A stretch of 5,360 nt of DNA, from positions 1 through 5,360 of the forward strand of contig DNMS01000419.1 of NCBI GenBank assembly GCA_003488105.1. Direction: 5' to 3'. Positions 5,349 to 5,360 of this stretch are shown here, piece by piece (the first letter of the stretch is position 1; each line of letters begins with the position of its first letter). The translations under genes were made by a program, and so were the position numbers. The DNA comes from Rhodospirillaceae bacterium (GTDB lineage: Bacteria; Pseudomonadota; Alphaproteobacteria; Rhodospirillales_A; Casp-alpha2). The notes below the pieces were generated by a model. It saw nothing but the letters and a program-made list of their open reading frames with translations, was not told the DNA's origin and did no database searches.

Positions 5349-5360
5349 CTCTATTCGAAG

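Overview
The window joins two unlike pieces of DNA. Bases 1 to about 1436-1452 are AT-rich to moderate in GC and carry a tightly packed phage-type packaging module. Bases from about 1453 to the end are uniformly GC-rich, with ordinary alphaproteobacterial housekeeping genes. The protein sequences on the right (HtpG, Pcm and a SUV3-type RNA helicase) and their strong GC bias fit a Rhodospirillales-like alphaproteobacterium, inferred from family resemblance only. The left part resembles small-terminase regions of marine podovirus-like phages or of phage satellites.

Left region. Bases 1-261 are non-coding and hold seven copies of CGTTAC in both orientations, a partly symmetrical nest of inverted repeats and two copies of an A5-TA-T5 palindrome. 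These lie directly upstream of a small terminase gene (262-891). A VRR-NUC-type nuclease (788-1216) overlaps the terminase gene by about 100 bases in another frame. A 56-residue acidic protein of unknown function (1265-1435) follows. Its stop codon overlaps an ATG at 1435 that has a good ribosome binding site, but the phage-like sequence ends only about six codons later.

Junction. A SUV3-like helicase gene on the minus strand enters from the right and is intact through its first 216 codons. It loses family resemblance after codon 216 (1453-1455) and stops three codons later. The break therefore cuts both a helicase gene and, apparently, a phage gene. It could be the end of an integrated prophage or satellite, a rearrangement, or a chimeric assembly. 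The window alone cannot decide.

Right region. pcm (protein-L-isoaspartate methyltransferase, 2144-2827, minus) precedes the helicase fragment with a 43-base gap and probably shares a transcript with it. htpG (Hsp90 chaperone, 2947-4875, plus) is divergent from pcm, with a 118-120 base promoter region between them. A strong GC hairpin after htpG separates it from a convergent 66-residue protein of unknown function (4939-5139, minus). A rho-independent terminator oriented to the minus strand closes the window at 5320-5348 and probably ends a gene beyond the right edge. HtpG and Pcm both deal with damaged or misfolded protein, so their adjacency suggests a loose proteostasis neighbourhood; that grouping is inference.
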